In this document: piece by piece, positions 23,946 to 35,005 of the stretch | Numbering within the stretch: position 1 is the stretch's first letter | Layout: each line of letters opens with the position of its first letter | Source of the DNA: Selaginella moellendorffii | Taxonomy: Eukaryota; Streptophyta; Lycopodiopsida; Selaginellales; Selaginellaceae | Assembly (NCBI RefSeq): GCF_000143415.4 | Contig: NW_003314276.1 | Span: 1,406,466 to 1,470,465, forward strand | Direction of reading: 5' to 3' | DNA length: 64,000 bases | The notes under the pieces: model-generated | Database searches by the model: none | What the model was told of the DNA's origin: nothing | What the model saw: the letters and a program-made list of their open reading frames with translations, nothing else | Position numbers and translations under genes: made by a program

Positions 23946-25215
23946 CAGTGGTGATAGTTTAGAATATGAGGACACTTATTTTTTGGTGGTCATGGACCCT
24001 TAGTAAGGAGGCTGACTTGGGCACACTGCCAAGTAGGGGATCACTCGGAGTCATTATATATAGTTAAATTGCTTAGTGTGAAAGCTTAGCATATCTAACT
24101 TGAACAACTCTGATGTAAGTGGCACCAAGGATTTGGTGAATGAGATGGGGATGCCTAATTTCAGTTTCCATGGACTTTTAGCCAGAAGGTTGGCTTGGGT
24201 GCACTACCAAGTGTGGGGGATGCCCCCAAGGTCATAGTCAACAATTTAAAAATTCAAAAAACTTAGCACTTATTGGCAAATCTATTAAGGTGTTAAAGTG
24301 AGATCACTAGGTGATCTTATGACTAAACAAGGATAAAGTCTTTGTGATGTTATGGAATAAAGTTCCTAGTTCAAAATGTTGATTTAAATTATTGGTAATG
24401 GTGTGACTTGGTCAAAGTGACCAAGTGGAAAGGACACATAAAATAACTAAGTTATAGCAATGTAATATTGTTGTGAGTCTAAGAAAATAGTCTTTAAGGA
24501 AGGACTTATAAGTGGGTTGCAAAGTTGGGCCATGAATTGAGCCCATAACAAATAATGTTAAAGAGACTTATTAGGGGTGAACACTCCCTGGATTTAGGGA
24601 AGCAAAACCTTTGTTATAAAATTGAAAGGATATTTCGAGTATGGAGGTAGTGATTTATGTTCCTTGGTGCAACAATTAAATGATAGAAGCAAAAAATTAG
24701 TGGCTAAAAATGGGCTATAGAAATCATTGGAAAGAATCCAAATGGCAAAATTAGGTGAGGAACATTTGTATGTTAGATACTAACGGATTATGGGAAAGGA
24801 AATATATTTTCAAAGATAAATTCCTAAATCTTCCAATTTGGAGAAGGTGAAAGCTCCAAGAAATGGAGCGGAAAAGTAGCCAAATAATAGGCCATGGATA
24901 GCCTAACACAAATTATGAATAGATGAAACTTAATGCCAAGGGTGGCATGAAATAAAAGAAAAGATGACAGTACCTTCAAGTAAGAACTTTTTAAGATGGG
25001 GAAGTGGTGTTTGCATAACCAGTGCAATACAAAGTGTTGAATACACCTAGGAAATTGATTCAAGATATCAATATTAAAATTCCAGAATGTGATAGTTATA
25101 TTGGTAGAGGCTGAGACTACTCCTAAATAAGTAGTAAAATTGAAATAGAAAAAGTGTCTCTAACGAGTTTAACATAAACTAAATGAACATAACGGGAAGG
25201 GACCACTATAAGTGT
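23946..25215. repeat. Non-coding retroelement internal sequence
   Basis: The part 24590-25200 is similar to 50560-51150 (for example 'gagcaaaagattagtagc' at the latter). The part 24000-24300 is similar to the reverse complement of 57180-57400. I see no coding sequence. It looks like the internal region of a long non-autonomous LTR element. Confidence 0.5.
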
Positions 25216-26706
25216 CACGAATGTGACTTCGAGTATCGAAAGTTACGTATCGGTTAGTCTTTTCAGATATTCTTTCCTTGCTGCCACAACGGTAAAAGGT
25301 CGGTATTGCTAGACTCTTTATCAGTCCCTTTTGTACTAGTGGAGTTAATTTGGCATTTCAAGTGTACTTAGATCAGACGAGCATAAGGATGGAATTCCTA
25401 TATACTATTAGCTAAACATATTTAACCCGGTAAGGAGTTCCCATCTCGTTATGTCTTGTATTGACTAATGACAAGAGCTTTCGCGTATTGAGATTAATTC
25501 CTCAATATTGCTAGATGATAGCTTACTGTGTTTTCCAAACACCTTCACTATTATACTTTTTGTGTTAGTCTCATTATGGTCCCAAATGCTATTTATAAAA
25601 AGTGTCTAGATTTACTCAATTGGCATATCTATGGAATATAAAGATTGTTCTGAATACAATGGTGTTCGTCCCATATCCAAATTCGTAATTTAGGAACATT
25701 CCATATTTAGTAAGTTTCAAGCTTATCCTAGATACTAACTCTTAGTACTAAGGGTGGCTAAGGGTGAAAGCCCAAAGCATGTGTTTCTCAAGGGTGGGGG
25801 GGTGGGGGGGGGGGGAGACTATGGGGGGTGTAAGTGATTAAATTTTCCATTCTACTTTAGTTACTTAATCACACCTTTGACCACTTGGAGGAGTCCCATA
25901 AATCTTATTCCGGACTTAGGGTTTATTAGCCCCGAGAATGGCATCCCTGCCACTCATGAGTACCTTTGCACTTGGTCTAAGGCTTCACATGTCTAATCCC
26001 ATGACCAACACCCAAAGGTGGAGCTCATTGGGAGTTCCACTCTCACTCTTGACTTTTTGAGTCGAAGCTTTTTAGTCCAAATGTGTTACTCTCATTTAGC
26101 TTCCACTTCAACCACTACCATAAGGCACTTTTAGTTCCACTTTTGGGGCTCTGGAATTTACATCTCATAGAGGGTTCCAAATGTATAGTAGGGATAATGG
26201 GTAGGTCGGGCATGGCCAACCAACCTAAGGTATAGTTTAGCTCCTACTTGTGTACCTATCCTTGTTCTACATTTGGCTTGGGTCTAAGTCTGAGTTCTAT
26301 ATCATGCTAGTCGGTGGAGTATTTATATCCTCGCGTTAGGCCACCAGTATGCCGAAATAGTGCTAGACTCTGTTTAGCTCCATTTTGTGTGTTGGTTCTA
26401 GTATTGGGATGCTGGATGCTCTAAAACTATTCCAAATTGCTTTGTACTCCTGTCCTTTTGTTCCTTGGGTTGTATGCTTAGGAGTCACTCTATGCTCTAG
26501 TTCTTTTTCTCCTTGGCTCCATGCTTAAAAGTTTGTCTCTGTTTTTTCATTCAATGGCCCAAGGCCTTGAAACTTAGGTTCCACTCCACTATCTTTGGGG
26601 ACACATGGCATGTGACACATGGCATATGGAGGGTTTAGGTTTTGCTTCGTGGTTATCCTATAGTAAATCACCATAGGATAAAAGGTAAAAATCACGTGTG
26701 CTACAA
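25216..26706 (+). repeat. LTR related to retrotransposon 1, with an inverted family B piece inside
   Basis: It begins TGTCACGAATGTGACTTC and ends GTGCTACA, the termini of this LTR group. A long G-run sits at about 25795-25816. From about 25845 to 26175 the sequence switches to the reverse complement of the family B LTR 3' end (GTAAGTGATTAAATTTTCCA and onward), showing a fragment was inserted or recombined here. Confidence 0.6.
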
Positions 26707-27280
26707 TAAGTGGTCTAATAAGTCTCTAAATTGGAGAGATTATGCTCCTTAGAGGATAGGTAAGGCATGGTGAGCCATCGGTATCAAACCATTGATGAAT
26801 ATTAGCTTGGGGCCAAGGATAAAAAATGGTAATCCATGATGGGGTTATTTTATAAAATGGTTTATCCTTCGATGAGGACATCAAACTTTGTCTATGGGTA
26901 GTAAAGTTATGAGACACAAATCCCTAAGCCCTAAAGTGGAGCCAAAATAGTGCCACCTAGTAGTAGTCAAAGTGGAAGTCCAACAAGTGTAACATGTTTG
27001 GACCAAAAGCTCTAACTTGGAAAGTCAAGAGCAAGATAGAACTTCGAACAAAGTGCTCAAAAAATGAATATAAGGCAATCGGTGATTAAGTCTCTAAAAA
27101 GAGACATAAGAATGATTAACACATGGCAAATGTTGTGACATATGGAAGTGTTAACAATGAGTCCGAGATGGGAACCCTAGAAGGAGTCCAAAGTGGAGTT
27201 TGAGAAGAAGTCTAAGAAGGAATATGAGATGGAATCCAAGATGAACTTGAGATGGACCCAAGATAGAGTCCGAGATGGAC
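26707..27280 (+). repeat. 5' part of a family B LTR, split by retrotransposon 2
   Basis: From about 26907 ('atgagacacaaatccc') this matches 58216-58450. It runs into repeated GAGTCCGAGATGG units and is cut at 27285 by retrotransposon 2. It resumes at 47212 after the target duplication. Confidence 0.65.
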
Positions 27281-27285
27281 CCAAG
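27281..27285 (+). repeat. Target-site duplication of retrotransposon 2, left copy
   Basis: CCAAG directly before the LTR terminus TGTAAGG; the same five bases follow the right LTR at 47207-47211. Confidence 0.9.
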
Positions 27286-28445
27286 TGTAAGGAACCGACT
27301 CCCCGAGATGTCGTAGGCTAAAGGATCCCCAAAAGCTTGACCGAAATGACAAAGAGTTCATCGGATGAGACCAAGTCTAGGATCGAGTCCAAGACCGACT
27401 CTAGGACCGAGTTCGAGATAGAGTCCGGAATCGAGTCCGAGACCGACTCGGGGACCGAGTTTGAGTCCGAGTTCGAGACCGAGTTCGAGACGGAGTCCGA
27501 GATCCGAAATTGGGTCCGAGACCGAGTCCGAGGTCGAGTCCGAGGTCGGGTCCGAGATCAGGTCCGAGATCGAGTCCGAGATCGAGTCCGAGACCGAATC
27601 CGAAGTCGGATCCGAAATCGGGTCCGAGATCGAGCCAGAGACTAAGTCCAAATACTAATACGGGTCAAGGGGTGAAAGCCCAAAGCGTGCGTCTCCCAGG
27701 GGGGGGGGGGGCTGCAGGGGGTTCCAAAAGTATAGTAGGGATAGTGAGGTCCAGGAACCAGTTTTGAAGGGACTCTCCAGTTGGGCTTCCAAACCGACTT
27801 GAGGTTGAGACTGGGACCAAGGGGCCTTGGGTGGGAGTGAGCATGGACTTGGCTGGTGCCGGAGGGGCCATCCAAGGAAGTGCTCAAGAGCAGCTCCCAC
27901 TCTCGAAAGGGAAACCGATTGCGGTGCTCCCGGCTCATGTGGAGTGGTGCCCCACTTGAGTACCATGCGGCTCATTGGTCCTCGCCCTTCCTAGGGGCTT
28001 GGGCCTCCCTTCGGGATGGAAGTGGGGGGCGAGAGGTACCCATACTGGGCCGTTAGGCCACGGTGTTTCGCCCCGACGTCCCGAAGCAAGTGCTGCACCC
28101 AAGGCTTGGGATTTAGAGGGTCCCATGATCAAGTCTTGTGGTACCAAGGGGTGTTAGGAATCTGGAGGCTTGGTGTGCTTGGTTGCTTGTGCCTGCGGGG
28201 AGTGTAGCCGAACCTTAAGTCCAGTCTAACCCGGGGAGGGGGATTGGGAGAGATTTGGGAATCCATAGATGGATGGCTAACACTCCGTTGCTCGTGCAGT
28301 GAGTAGCTGAAACCAAGTAGGACCAAGTAGGAGCTGGTACCATAGGCAAGAACCTTGGCGAGGGAACTTAGCACAAGCCAAGGCAGAGTTGGTCGGATAG
28401 ACGAGGTAAGCTGGCAAAGTGGAAAGGAAAAATTTGTGGCTTACA
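27286..28445 (+). repeat. 5' LTR of retrotransposon 2
   Basis: 1160 bp, TG...CA termini. The segment 27360-27650 is a degenerate array of GAGTCCGAGATC/GAGACC units, followed by the module 'ggtgaaagcccaaag', a 13-base G-run and 'tatagtagggatagtg'. The open frames in the array on both strands are repeats, not genes. It is nearly identical to 46050-47206. Confidence 0.95.
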
Positions 28446-28448
28446 ATT

Positions 28449-28460
28449 TGGTATCGGAGC
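28449..28460 (+). promoter_or_regulatory. Primer-binding site of retrotransposon 2
   Basis: TGGTATCGGAGC lies three bases after the 5' LTR. It differs by one base from the complement of the initiator Met-tRNA 3' end, the usual primer of these elements. Confidence 0.85.
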
Positions 28461-28504
28461 CTCTTCCTCAGTTCTAGTGAAGGATAGAGGCAGATTGCTG
28501 GGAG

Positions 28505-29893
28505 ATGGCAAAGGCAGGGCGTAAGCGAACCCAAGCGGAGACAGAACCTCCGCCAGAGCTGGAGCCTCCGGTCGAACAGGAGGCTATGGATGAGGAATCC
28601 TTGCATGAGGAGGATTCCAGTGAGGAAACTTCCAAACAGGAGTCCGGTGGCGAGGTTCGGTCGTCCAAGGCTCCATTGGACGTTCTAGAAGGACAATTGG
28701 CGCAGACCAATGCCCTGCTAGAGACTCTCGTGCGCAAGCTTAAGCGTGACGAGAAGCGGAAGAAAAAGCGAAAGACTGCGGATGCTGGCAGCGCAGAAGG
28801 TGCTGACCCATCAGCAGGGACCGAGGCAAAACCAGACAAGGTCGAACAAACCAAAGTGGAATCAGTCCCTCAAGCAGTTCCCAAGTACAAACCAAAGCCC
28901 CCACCGGTCTTCAAGGGAGTGAACGACTATAAGGTGGTGGAGGATTGGTTTTACGATATGGAGGACTACTTCCAAGCGTTGCGATTACCGAGCTCAGAGA
29001 AGGTCCCATGTGCGAAACCATACTTGGCAGATAATGCCAAGTCTTGGTGGAGAACAACAGAGGCCAACGAAGGACCGGTGGCCACTTGGGAAATGATGAA
29101 GGCGAGGATCCGCGCAACTTACGTTCCTCCGAATGCTACTCTGCATCTAAGGGACGAGCTGAGTAGGCTGAAGCAGACCGGAACCATTCAGGAGTATGTG
29201 AATGGGTTTATGGCAAAGAGGATAATTGTCACGGACATGGGGGATATGGATGCGTTCCATGCCTTCATATCAGGTTTGCAAACCTGGGCTTGCGGCGAAG
29301 TAATGCGGTGGAACCCGACCAACTACAAGGAAGCGTTGGATGCGGCCATCAAGGTGCATTTTAACGATAACCTGCGAAAAGGGAACACGACGGGGTCGGG
29401 ATCCACGTTTAGCAAAGGGGCCAAACCAAGGGGAACGTTTAACAGAGGGAAATTCAAGAGGAGTTTCTCTAAGAATGAGTCCTCGGGGTTTCGGAAAGGC
29501 AAATCCGGTGGCCAGCGAGCGAGTACGTGGGAGAGTCAAGCGAAAAGAGACAAACCCACGGATAAGAAGGTCAAGTCATATAGCAGCGTGGGAAACAACG
29601 TATGCTACAACTATGGTGAAGCGGGACACTTCTCGAGGGAATGTCCCTACCCGAAGAAGGCCAGAGCCAATATGGCCATCAAATCGGGTGAAATCCAAAC
29701 GGAGGTATGTGATTCAGTCCCTAACTCAAAGTTACTCATTACACGAGCAACTTTGGTAGAGAGTCGTTCGCGACATCTACTAGCCCTCCGAGGGAAGCTC
29801 GGAGGTAGCTTTGTTAAAATCCTTATTGACACGGGTGCTTCGGATAATTTTGTGGCTGCAGACATAGTCCGGCAAGCCGGACTAACGGTGTAG
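28505..29893 (+). pseudogene. Gag and start of protease, retrotransposon 2
   Basis: The frame starts at ATG 28505, 59 bp after the LTR, and runs 462 codons to a TAG at 29891. Residues 1-120 are acidic and lysine-rich. A capsid domain follows (KPPPVFKG near 130, then KSWW, LSRLKQTGTIQEY, FISGL). A basic stretch precedes a zinc knuckle at about 367-380 (CYNYGEAGHFSREC), in which the second Cys of the Cys-x2-Cys is Tyr. The protease active site LIDTGAS has its Asp near residue 442 and looks intact. The same frame continues beyond the TAG to 30382, so a single nonsense change breaks an otherwise open Gag-Pol frame. Confidence 0.85.
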
Positions 29894-30382
29894 CGGCTAG
29901 GCGAACCAAGGACTATAGAGTTTGTTCAAGGTAGCCAAAGCACCGATGAGGTACTTCGACAAGCGAGAGTCGAAGTGGGGACTTGGAAGGTGGACATGGA
30001 TTTCACTGTGTTGGACATGGCGGGATTTGACGTGATCTTCGGAATGGACTGGTTCAATCGATTCGTGGTAGCCCTACATGGACAAGGTAGAAACCTTGTG
30101 GTACTGGCGAATGCCCAAGGAAGAAGATCTAGGGTGGAGGCCCAAGATCTAAAGGTAGGGCAAAGCAAGGCCAAAGATTCCTGCTTAAACCTGGTGTCCA
30201 CGAGAGGACAACTCACTAAAGGAACTAAGGCGGCCTTTTTGTGCTTACTCTCGGTGAAGAGTGACAAAAAGACAGGAATGGAAGAAGTACCTTTAGTGAT
30301 CCAACGGGTGTTGGACCAATTCCAGGATACCATGCCGGAGGAGCTACCGGCGGGGCTACCCCCAGCACGACCGATAAAACAT
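29894..30382 (+). pseudogene. Protease C-terminal part and linker, retrotransposon 2
   Basis: In frame with gag, this stretch contains DVIFGMDWFNRF near 30030, the end of the gypsy protease domain, then a linker ending in LPPARPIKHK, the usual lead-in to reverse transcriptase. It is interrupted at 30382/30383 by the nested transposon. The next codons of the same frame appear at 42753. Confidence 0.85.
30379..30382 (+). repeat. Target duplication of the nested DNA transposon, left copy
   Basis: ACAT before the inverted repeat; repeated at 42749-42752. If the three bases AAG at 30383-30385 are counted as target, the duplication would be ACATAAG (7 bp). The 4-bp reading leaves perfectly matched inverted-repeat ends. 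Confidence 0.75.
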
Positions 30383-30406
30383 AAGCTCTATTTCGTTAAA
30401 GTGGGA
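30383..30406 (+). repeat. Left terminal inverted repeat
   Basis: AAGCTCTATTTCGTTAAAG followed by TGGGA. It pairs with the right end with one mismatch. Overlapping its inner edge is a hairpin: AAGTGGGA and TCCCACTT separated by 10 bases (30399-30424). Confidence 0.9.
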
Positions 30407-30426
30407 ATTGTCATTATCCCACTTGT

Positions 30427-30824
30427 AAAATAAGGTTTCCAAACCTTTATATAGTATATAAATATAACAAAATTCAACTGCATTGAGGCACATGCCATTT
30501 TATTTTAAACAAGGAAATGTCTACTCAATCACTTCTCCTCCCCCTGCCACTGCTTCACCTCTCTCTTCTCCTTGTCATCGTCATCCAATTTCTTTCCATC
30601 CTTTTAATATTGGCTCAGTTGCTCCAAGTCTAGGTGGAGCCCAAGTCCCCATTCAATCTTTACTTTCCCCTTATTAATAAAACAACTTCGTAGACTTCCA
30701 ATAACATGCTGTAACACTTCTAGTATAATGCAAATCCTCTCAAAGAATTGTCTTTTAATATTAATACAATGGCATGGAACCCCATGCCATAAAAAGTTAC
30801 ATTTTAAAATAAATACATGCCATC
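30427..30824. other. Left subterminal region of the DNA transposon; no gene
   Basis: AT-rich sequence with a full palindrome at 30769-30790 and half-motifs with ACATGCCAT near 30489 and 30815. It probably holds the 3' untranslated region of the minus-strand gene and binding sites for mobilisation. Confidence 0.5.
30769..30790. repeat. Palindrome copy 1
   Basis: ATGGCATGG and CCATGCCAT around a 4-base centre; it is the copy nearest the left end. Confidence 0.85.
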
Positions 30825-31687
30825 TCAGACTGTTATTTTTTGCCTCCAACGCCTATACAATAATCTTGGAATTTCATCACTCTCCACACTATCAGGATTT
30901 AAACCCAATAGTAATGCCATCTCTTCTCTAATACATCCACGCTCATGTTCAGTGGTCGAAGAACCCATCCGGTTGAGCAGATTATGGAGATGCGGATAGT
31001 GCTTGGCTAGACAATATACATGCCATAAATGATGACTGGTGTCTGTCCGATCAAATGGCTTCTGATATACCGTTCCATCTGCCATTTGGTTGATTTCTGC
31101 AGCCACCTCCTGGACTGGCCAGTTCTCTATCACCATCGCTCCAAGCCGTTTTGCAAGGTCCCCCAGAACATACGGTTTCTTCTCCCTAGTTTCCATACTG
31201 CAAGAGATGGGGTGCACTGCATATGTGTGCATGTTTGCTGCAGTTTTAATCGGCGAGTCATCGATGATGAGGATTTCACTTGAGCTAGCAGTCCGGTTCA
31301 TCACTACAGCCTCTAGCTTGACGAAGATGGGCTTGCTACCCCTCACATGGACCATAGTCAAGCAATCCTCCTGCGTTAGGAGAAAGTCAAATGGTAATAT
31401 TACTCGCGTCTGATCGTGCATCATCTGTAGCAACGTTAATGCATTGTGGTGCATCATGGATGTCCAAACTCCCAATTGCAAATTGAACCCGGCCCTCTGT
31501 TTTAAGTGTCGCATGGTCATTATTAGATCCCGCAGTTTCTCCCGTGTGATTAATGTGAATCTGTCTCTTTTGACCAACTTGCGACCACAGGCTTTGGAGG
31601 GTGCAATGACATTCGAGGACGAGCCACTCTCATGGGAGAAAAGGACACCGTTCAGATCAAAAATGATACAGTACCTTCGCCGTGACT

Positions 31688-31734
31688 CTGAAATGAAATG
31701 CGTCAGCATAAAAAATGGTACAAGTCAATTTTAC
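31688..31734 (-). other. Intron of the minus-strand transposon gene (before the HAD exon)
   Basis: On the minus strand it begins GTAAAATTGAC and ends CATTTCATTTCAG. Splicing joins GAT-G to AG so that the frame runs into the HAD domain. It has no palindrome. Confidence 0.7.
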
Positions 31735-31845
31735 CATCTACAATATTAGCGAATGGTGCTCCCGATGGTCGTTGAGAGGGTTTTGGTCGAGGAAACGTGA
31801 AGGGCGGAAATACTCTCCTCTGCAATGTGGGGTCAATCGCATCCA

Positions 31846-31867
31846 ATGGCGTGTGGGCACATGCCAT
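31846..31867. repeat. Palindrome copy 2 (in coding exon)
   Basis: ATGGCGTGTG, GG, CACATGCCAT; one arm mismatch. Confidence 0.85.
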
Positions 31868-31920
31868 TTCAGCTGTAGACTCTGGTACAACTGGCTCAAC
31901 AGTGGCATGGGGTGGTTCCG

Positions 31921-31942
31921 ATGGCGTGTGATCACACGCCAT
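31921..31942. repeat. Palindrome copy 3 (in coding exon)
   Basis: ATGGCGTGTG, AT, CACACGCCAT; a perfect 22-base palindrome. Confidence 0.9.
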
Positions 31943-33152
31943 TTCAGCTGGTGCCTCCATTGGCAAAGTGGACATGACCGAATAGGCAGCAGGGGCGGTG
32001 TAGGGAGGTTCCAACGGCGCGTAGTCAGACGATTGGGCACACGTTGAGTCCGTTGGAAATGAGGATACAACCGGCTCGGCGGCTGGGGCGGCCTCATGCG
32101 GGTCCAATGGCGCCTGGTCACCGTCAGTTGGATACGTGGACAAGATTGACTCAGTGGTATGGGCAGCATCAAGTGGAGCGTGGTCAGCTTGCTTGGCGTT
32201 GATATGGATAGTAGCCTCCACCAGCTCTGATGACTCTTGCAGGCAAGTAGAGTCCACTGGCGGATCCATATGCATGTCCAAATATCTCCCTTCGATTGAG
32301 ATGGTATCCTCCCGTGCTACTAAAAACAAACTCATTAGCACATTGAATCGACTATACTATATTTATCATCAACTGCTATTGAGGAACTAGGACCGATATC
32401 ACTTGGGCGCACTACTGATTCTGAAGGATTGGACATACGTTTCGACCCTTGCTTGGCACTATCCTTCCTCGACACTAAAGGCTAGAGTTTGTAAATTCAA
32501 CTGAATAATCTCTACTTACCATTTGCTCTGCGACCTACATGGACAATGTTAGAAATGGTAAAAGGTTAGGAATGGATGTACTATTATTTACCTGATGGTT
32601 TGTCTTGTATGACCTTCCTCCGCTGCTCTTTGGCCACCTCAGGCTGGCCATCGTCGTCATCATCGTCGTCGTCGTTATTGTGATCGTCACCATTGTGAGG
32701 ACCATCCAAGTCCTCTTCGTCCTCCTCTTCTTCGTCCTCCTCTTCTTTGTCCTCCTCTTCGTCCTTCTGCTCTTCCTGCTCATTATCTTTCTCTGGCTCC
32801 TCATCCCCCTCCTGCATTTCTTCCATAGGCTGCTCAGGCTGGATGGCTTGTTCTTCCAGGACCATCTTGGGAAAATCATCTGGCCGAGTCTCCATCTCAA
32901 AATACAAGACATCCATAGCCTATTTTAGTGCGTGACCTAGGACCGTATCCTCACCCGACTGTCTTAACATGGTTTCTGCACGTTCTTGCACCCTTCGAAG
33001 ACGACGAGATGAGAAAAATGTGGCCCTGACTTGAAAAGCTTCCCTCATCCATTGTACCTCTCCATTGAGATTGGGGAAGGGGAGTCCGCCATAGGAATCT
33101 GAGTCAGGAGGTGGTGACTGCCTACTTTCACTCAGCCCTTGATCTGCAATGA

Positions 33153-33174
33153 ATGGCATGAGCACACACGCCAT
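33153..33174. repeat. Palindrome copy 4 (in intron 33144-33190)
   Basis: Arms ATGGCATGAG and CACGCCAT with mismatches near the centre. On the minus strand it ends 9 bases before the exon that begins at 33143. Confidence 0.85.
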
Positions 33175-33343
33175 AACCGCGAGGCATTACCTATCATCTT
33201 TTCGTTGCCCTTCTTCCTTTTCGAATCAAACGCCTCTGATCCCGACGACTGTCCAACGTGCTTTCGCTTTTAATGACCACTGTCAGTTTGAGCTTGGCTG
33301 GTGCTTGCCTGTTTTGCCTTTGAAGAAGTGTCTCCTGCAAGGA

Positions 33344-33365
33344 ATGGCATGAGACCACACGCCAT
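33344..33365. repeat. Palindrome copy 5 (in intron 33335-33383)
   Basis: ATGGCATGAGA and CCACACGCCAT. It ends 9 bases before the downstream exon of the minus-strand gene. Confidence 0.85.
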
Positions 33366-33484
33366 TGCAAATATAATTTGTACCTCCTTTTTTCCTATTG
33401 CTTGTCTGTTTGTCCTTCTTCGATGCGCCACCAGTGCGCTTTTCAGTCCTCGTGTCTGAATATTCACAACGATCTATAATCAAA

Positions 33485-33506
33485 ATGGCATGAGGCCTCA
33501 CGTGAC
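33485..33506. repeat. Palindrome copy 6 (in intron 33474-33511)
   Basis: ATGGCATGAGG and CCTCACGTGAC. It fills most of a 38-bp intron and ends 11 bases before the 3' splice site. Confidence 0.85.
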
Positions 33507-34983
33507 CTTACCTTGTGCAAGTTGTGAGCTCGGCCCAACATGGGTATCTTCAATAGTAGCTGTTAACGCCGTTTCAGCATCTGGGGGTGGCCACGCTCTT
33601 GCATACAGAGCTTGTGAGATAACATTTAAACTTAAAGTGTGTACTCACCAGGTTCGCAGAGAAGATACTGTTTTTCTTTGGCAACTGTAATTATATGCTC
33701 CATTGAAGTCACCTCTTCAATGGAGTTTGTCACCACAACACACGGGACACCCTTGAGTAGTGCGGCTCGAAAGAATAGTCCGCCGCAGTTGTACTCGACA
33801 ACGCATTTGCCCTTGGAGTCGGAAGCAGGTGACCCACTCGCTATTGCATTGAAGACCCAGCTGAGCATTTCCCATGCTGCACCTGGAGCTTTCTTTGGAT
33901 TCGAAAGCTCCATAGCCGTCTTCAGTTCCTCAGGCACGGGTAAATTGACCTCCCTCAGATCAATTCGATTGGCCTTGTCGAACAAAGCTGGGAAGTCACT
34001 CCAGTCCCACTCTGCTGCAGGACCAATAACAAGGGCGAGTGTGAAGATGCGGACATTCGTCGGTATCTTCTTCTTAGCCATTATCCCATGGATCTCCCGC
34101 ATCTCCTTGCCTTTCAACCGAGCCTTCACCTCGTTCAAGGCCTTCCAGAACTTGTGATAGGATTCGGAGTCGTAGATCATATAGTGGACTGAAGATTCCA
34201 CCTCCGCAAGTCCCACCATTAAGTCAATGATGGAGCTGACTTCGTCTGCATGAGTGATCTCCTCGTTTGTGAAGTCCATCACACAAAAGATGTTCTTGAC
34301 CTGCTCATCTCCGCGGGAAACGATGCTCCTCCACCTTTGATCCTCATCCGAATTCAAGTATACCCGGTAAGGTTCTCGATAGGCCTCTGCTGCGGGGTCG
34401 AGCTGTTTCTGAAGCCGGCGGTCGACATCAATCTTAATGAAATTTGGATACTGATCCAACTTCTCAGCTTTACTTTTCGTGGCATCCCGCAGCAGATCGA
34501 TGAACTTGGGGGCCCCCTTCACGTACTCGTCGATGTCTTCATTTGACAACTCCAGCGCTTCCATCATCTCTTGCGTGGTGTCGATGCTCACCCTCTCCAC
34601 GGCCACTTGCTCGAAGATCCAATCCTTCAATAGCGCACGAGCTCTCAGAGTCGTGCACAAGTCCTCGTATGTCACAATATGGCCAGGAGTCATTTTGGTC
34701 TTGTTGAAGACTACCTCACCACGTAGAAGAGCATTAGCCACTGTCAGAAGGTCGTCGTCGTCTAGAGACCGCGAGAAATGCAAGGCGTTGAGCTTCAAAT
34801 CATTAGGCTTCTGGCCGTCCTCCACACTCATTGAGTTTGGCAACTCCCCGTCATGGTACCTCCTCAGCACATCTACCCATTTGTCAAAAACAACTTTTGT
34901 CGCAAGTAGAATGTTATGGATGCTGAGTGTGTCATTGACCCCCAGTGTTTTTGAGAGAAGACTCGAGAATTCCTGCAATGGAA

Positions 34984-35005
34984 ATGGTGTGAGGCCACAT
35001 GCTAT
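34984..35005. repeat. Palindrome copy 7 (in intron 34973-35026)
   Basis: ATGGTGTGAGG and CCACATGCTAT. It ends 11 bases before the 3' splice site. The intron is 54 bp and by chance lacks stops, so an unspliced frame also stays open here. Confidence 0.85.

Larger units (their letters stand above)
31735..32319 (-). other. Exon with protein repeats and two palindromes
   Basis: This exon of the minus-strand gene encodes loosely repeated units of about 30-40 residues (for example TDGDQAPLDPHEAAPAAEP and SSDYAPLEPPYTAPAAYSV). Two palindromes (31846-31867 and 31921-31942) lie within it and are translated as EMACAHTP and EMACDHTP. It is proline- and threonine-rich and likely unstructured. Confidence 0.6.

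Noticed and set aside
26596-26630. 'acatggcatgtgacacatggcatatgg' as another transposon palindrome
   Set aside because: It is mainly a direct repeat within an LTR family (also near 21350 and 23030) and lacks the two-arm structure of the transposon motif.
27337-27651. Long frames on both strands rich in Ser/Glu/Arg or Asp/Ser
   Set aside because: They arise from the GAGTCC-type array in the LTR, recur in the other LTR and are open on both strands; they are repeats, not genes.
28911-29865. Minus-strand and alternate frames over gag
   Set aside because: They are shadows of the gag frame, which has recognisable capsid and zinc-knuckle motifs.
31090-31413. Plus-strand frames over the HAD exon and plus-strand frames at 32605-32935
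   Set aside because: They are antisense shadows of the minus-strand gene; the acidic tract read backwards gives low-complexity Leu/Val/Phe or Ser runs.
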